From Gammaproteobacteria bacterium (GTDB taxonomy: Bacteria > Pseudomonadota > Gammaproteobacteria > SZUA-229), in assembly GCA_016191795.1 (NCBI GenBank), contig JACPVK010000180.1, positions 1 through 5,033 on the forward strand: a DNA stretch of 5,033 nucleotides. Direction: 5' to 3'. A program made the position numbers and the translations under genes. Within the stretch, counting starts at the first letter, position 1; every line of letters begins with the position of its first letter. Below, one piece after another: positions 4,191 to 5,033 of the stretch. The notes beneath the pieces were generated by a model. The model was not told the DNA's origin and searched no databases. It worked only from the letters and a program-made list of their open reading frames with translations.

Positions 4191-4757
4191 ATGCAAACCC
4201 TGATCAACACAGAAATCAAACCTTTCAATGCCACCATGTTTCACAACGGCAAGTTCAGCCCGGTGTCGGATGCCGACCTGAAAGGCAAGTGGTCTGTGGT
4301 GTTTTTCTATCCCGCCGACTTCACTTTTGTATGCCCCACTGAACTCGGCGACCTGGCTGACAATTACAGCAAGTTCCAGAAAATGGGCGTGGAAATTTAT
4401 GCCGTGTCTACCGACACCCACTTCACGCACAAGGCCTGGCACGACACGTCTGAAACCATAGCCAAAATTCAGTTCCCGATGGTGGGTGACCCAACCGGCA
4501 CTATTACTCGCAACTTCGGCGTCATGATCGAAGAAGCAGGCATGGCCGAACGCGGCACTTTCGTAATCGACCCACAAGGCCGTATTCAGGCGTTTGAAGT
4601 CACGGCCGGCGGTATTGGTCGCGATGCAGCCGACCTGCTGCGTAAATTGAAAGCGGCTCAGTATGTGGCTGCACATCCTGGCGAAGTATGTCCTGCCAAA
4701 TGGAATGAAGGTGCGGCCACTTTAGCGCCTTCCCTTGATCTGGTAGGCAAAATCTAA
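4191..4757 (+). CDS. ahpC: Alkyl hydroperoxide reductase subunit C (peroxiredoxin), right copy
   Basis: Second 188-residue 2-Cys peroxiredoxin, the inverted duplicate of 2636-3202. All catalytic residues are kept: Thr45, peroxidatic Cys48, Arg121 and resolving Cys167. Only four residues differ from the left copy (Lys131Arg, Ser147Ala, Ile153Leu, Ser161Ala), all conservative and all in the last third, so both should be active peroxidases with the same substrates and AhpF partner. In the first 130 codons I count about 20 nucleotide differences, all silent. In the remaining 58 codons and the stop I count about 30. The start is supported by GGAG (4180-4183) seven bases upstream. It is followed after 121 bases by a second ahpF, so the whole operon is duplicated rather than just this gene. 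Confidence 0.98.
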   Translation: MQTLINTEIKPFNATMFHNGKFSPVSDADLKGKWSVVFFYPADFTFVCPTELGDLADNYSKFQKMGVEIYAVSTDTHFTHKAWHDTSETIAKIQFPMVGDPTGTITRNFGVMIEEAGMAERGTFVIDPQGRIQAFEVTAGGIGRDAADLLRKLKAAQYVAAHPGEVCPAKWNEGAATLAPSLDLVGKI

Positions 4758-4773
4758 GCCTGATGCGTTTACC

Positions 4774-4810
4774 CCGTTCACTCCTGCGATCCAGGAGTGA
4801 ACGGATTTTT
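4774..4810 (+). terminator. Intercistronic hairpin with T-run, ahpC-ahpF (right copy)
   Basis: Perfect 13-bp stem CCGTTCACTCCTG/CAGGAGTGAACGG (4774-4786, 4792-4804) with a 5-base loop, followed by ATTTTT. It starts 16 bases after the ahpC stop. This is close to a canonical Rho-independent terminator and stronger than the left copy, yet ahpF follows with its own ribosome binding site. Partial readthrough giving high AhpC and lower AhpF is the likely effect. A weaker second stem (CAGCT/AGCTG, 4813-4831, then TTTT) follows. Confidence 0.75.
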
Positions 4811-4878
4811 ACCAGCTGTAACAAAAAGCTGTTTTATTAACGACATTTTTTTATTGCAACAACATTTGGAGAACAACC

Positions 4879-5033
4879 ATGCTCGACAGCAACATCAAGA
4901 CCCAACTCAAAGCCTATATGGAAAAACTGGTGTCGCCGATTGAACTGGTGGCATCGCTCGATGACAGCATCAAGGCACGCGAGTTACGTGCTTTACTCGA
5001 AGATATCAGCAGTGTATCCGACAAGATAACGCT
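4879..5033 (+). CDS. ahpF: Alkyl hydroperoxide reductase subunit F, right copy (partial, 5' end)
   Basis: The first 51 codons of a second ahpF, cut by the right edge. The encoded start MLDSNIKTQLKAYMEKLVSP is identical to the left AhpF. Over the visible part only three residues differ (Thr26Ser, Asn31Ile, Ala44Ser), and about 17 of 155 bases. This part belongs to the N-terminal thioredoxin-fold domain that docks with AhpC. The ribosome binding site TTGGAGA lies seven bases upstream, as in the left copy. Whether the rest is intact, and whether a second dps follows, cannot be seen. Confidence 0.93.
   Translation, partial: MLDSNIKTQLKAYMEKLVSPIELVASLDDSIKARELRALLEDISSVSDKIT

Larger units (their letters stand above)
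3827..5033. repeat. Right arm of the large inverted duplication
   Basis: Reverse-complement partner of 2359-3555, in the order spacer, promoter, ahpC, hairpin, ahpF start. It continues out of the window on the right, so the full arm length is unknown. A spacer of about 270 bases separates the arms. Confidence 0.93.

Noticed and set aside
4185..4676. 163-codon open frame antisense to right ahpC
   Set aside because: It is the shadow of a conserved coding sequence. The counterpart in the left arm (2951-3208) is much shorter, so it is not conserved between copies.

Overview
The window looks like chromosomal DNA from a proteobacterium, probably gamma- or betaproteobacterial. The peroxidase proteins closely resemble the enterobacterial AhpC/AhpF type, base composition is roughly half GC, and the non-coding DNA carries Pseudomonas-style REP palindromes. 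The exact genus cannot be read from the sequence. The theme is peroxide and iron stress defence: two copies of the alkyl hydroperoxide reductase operon (ahpC-ahpF) plus a Dps/ferritin-like gene.

Layout, left to right. Bases 1-166 hold a broken fragment of a dps-like gene (minus strand), truncated and frameshifted. It ends in a cluster of short repeats and a REP-like hairpin (167-298). An intact dps-like gene follows (368-862, minus), then ahpF (951-2513, minus) and ahpC (2636-3202, minus), so the left unit reads leftwards as ahpC > ahpF > dps. Bases 3203-4190 are a 988-base spacer without a credible gene. A second ahpC (4191-4757, plus) and the start of a second ahpF (from 4879, cut by the window edge) are transcribed rightwards.

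The main structural finding is that the two operons are the arms of one large, diverged inverted repeat: about 2359-3555 against 3827-5033, continuing beyond the window. The match covers both ahpC genes, the ahpC-ahpF intergenic hairpin, the start of ahpF, the promoter regions and much of the central spacer. The arms surround a roughly 270-base centre packed with small hairpins, which itself is bounded by 12-bp inverted ends. Divergence between the arms is patchy. A 63-base block upstream of each ahpC differs at a single position, the first two thirds of ahpC are about 95% identical, the last third only about 83%, and the inner spacer is clearly lower. This suggests gene conversion and/or strong constraint on a shared operator.

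How the genes work together: AhpF passes electrons from NADH to AhpC, which reduces H2O2 and organic peroxides. Dps-family proteins store iron and can protect DNA, limiting Fenton chemistry. Both ahpC genes have a matching promoter and an OxyR-like motif at the expected distance, so peroxide induction is the most likely control. A hairpin between ahpC and ahpF in both copies probably reduces ahpF expression relative to ahpC.
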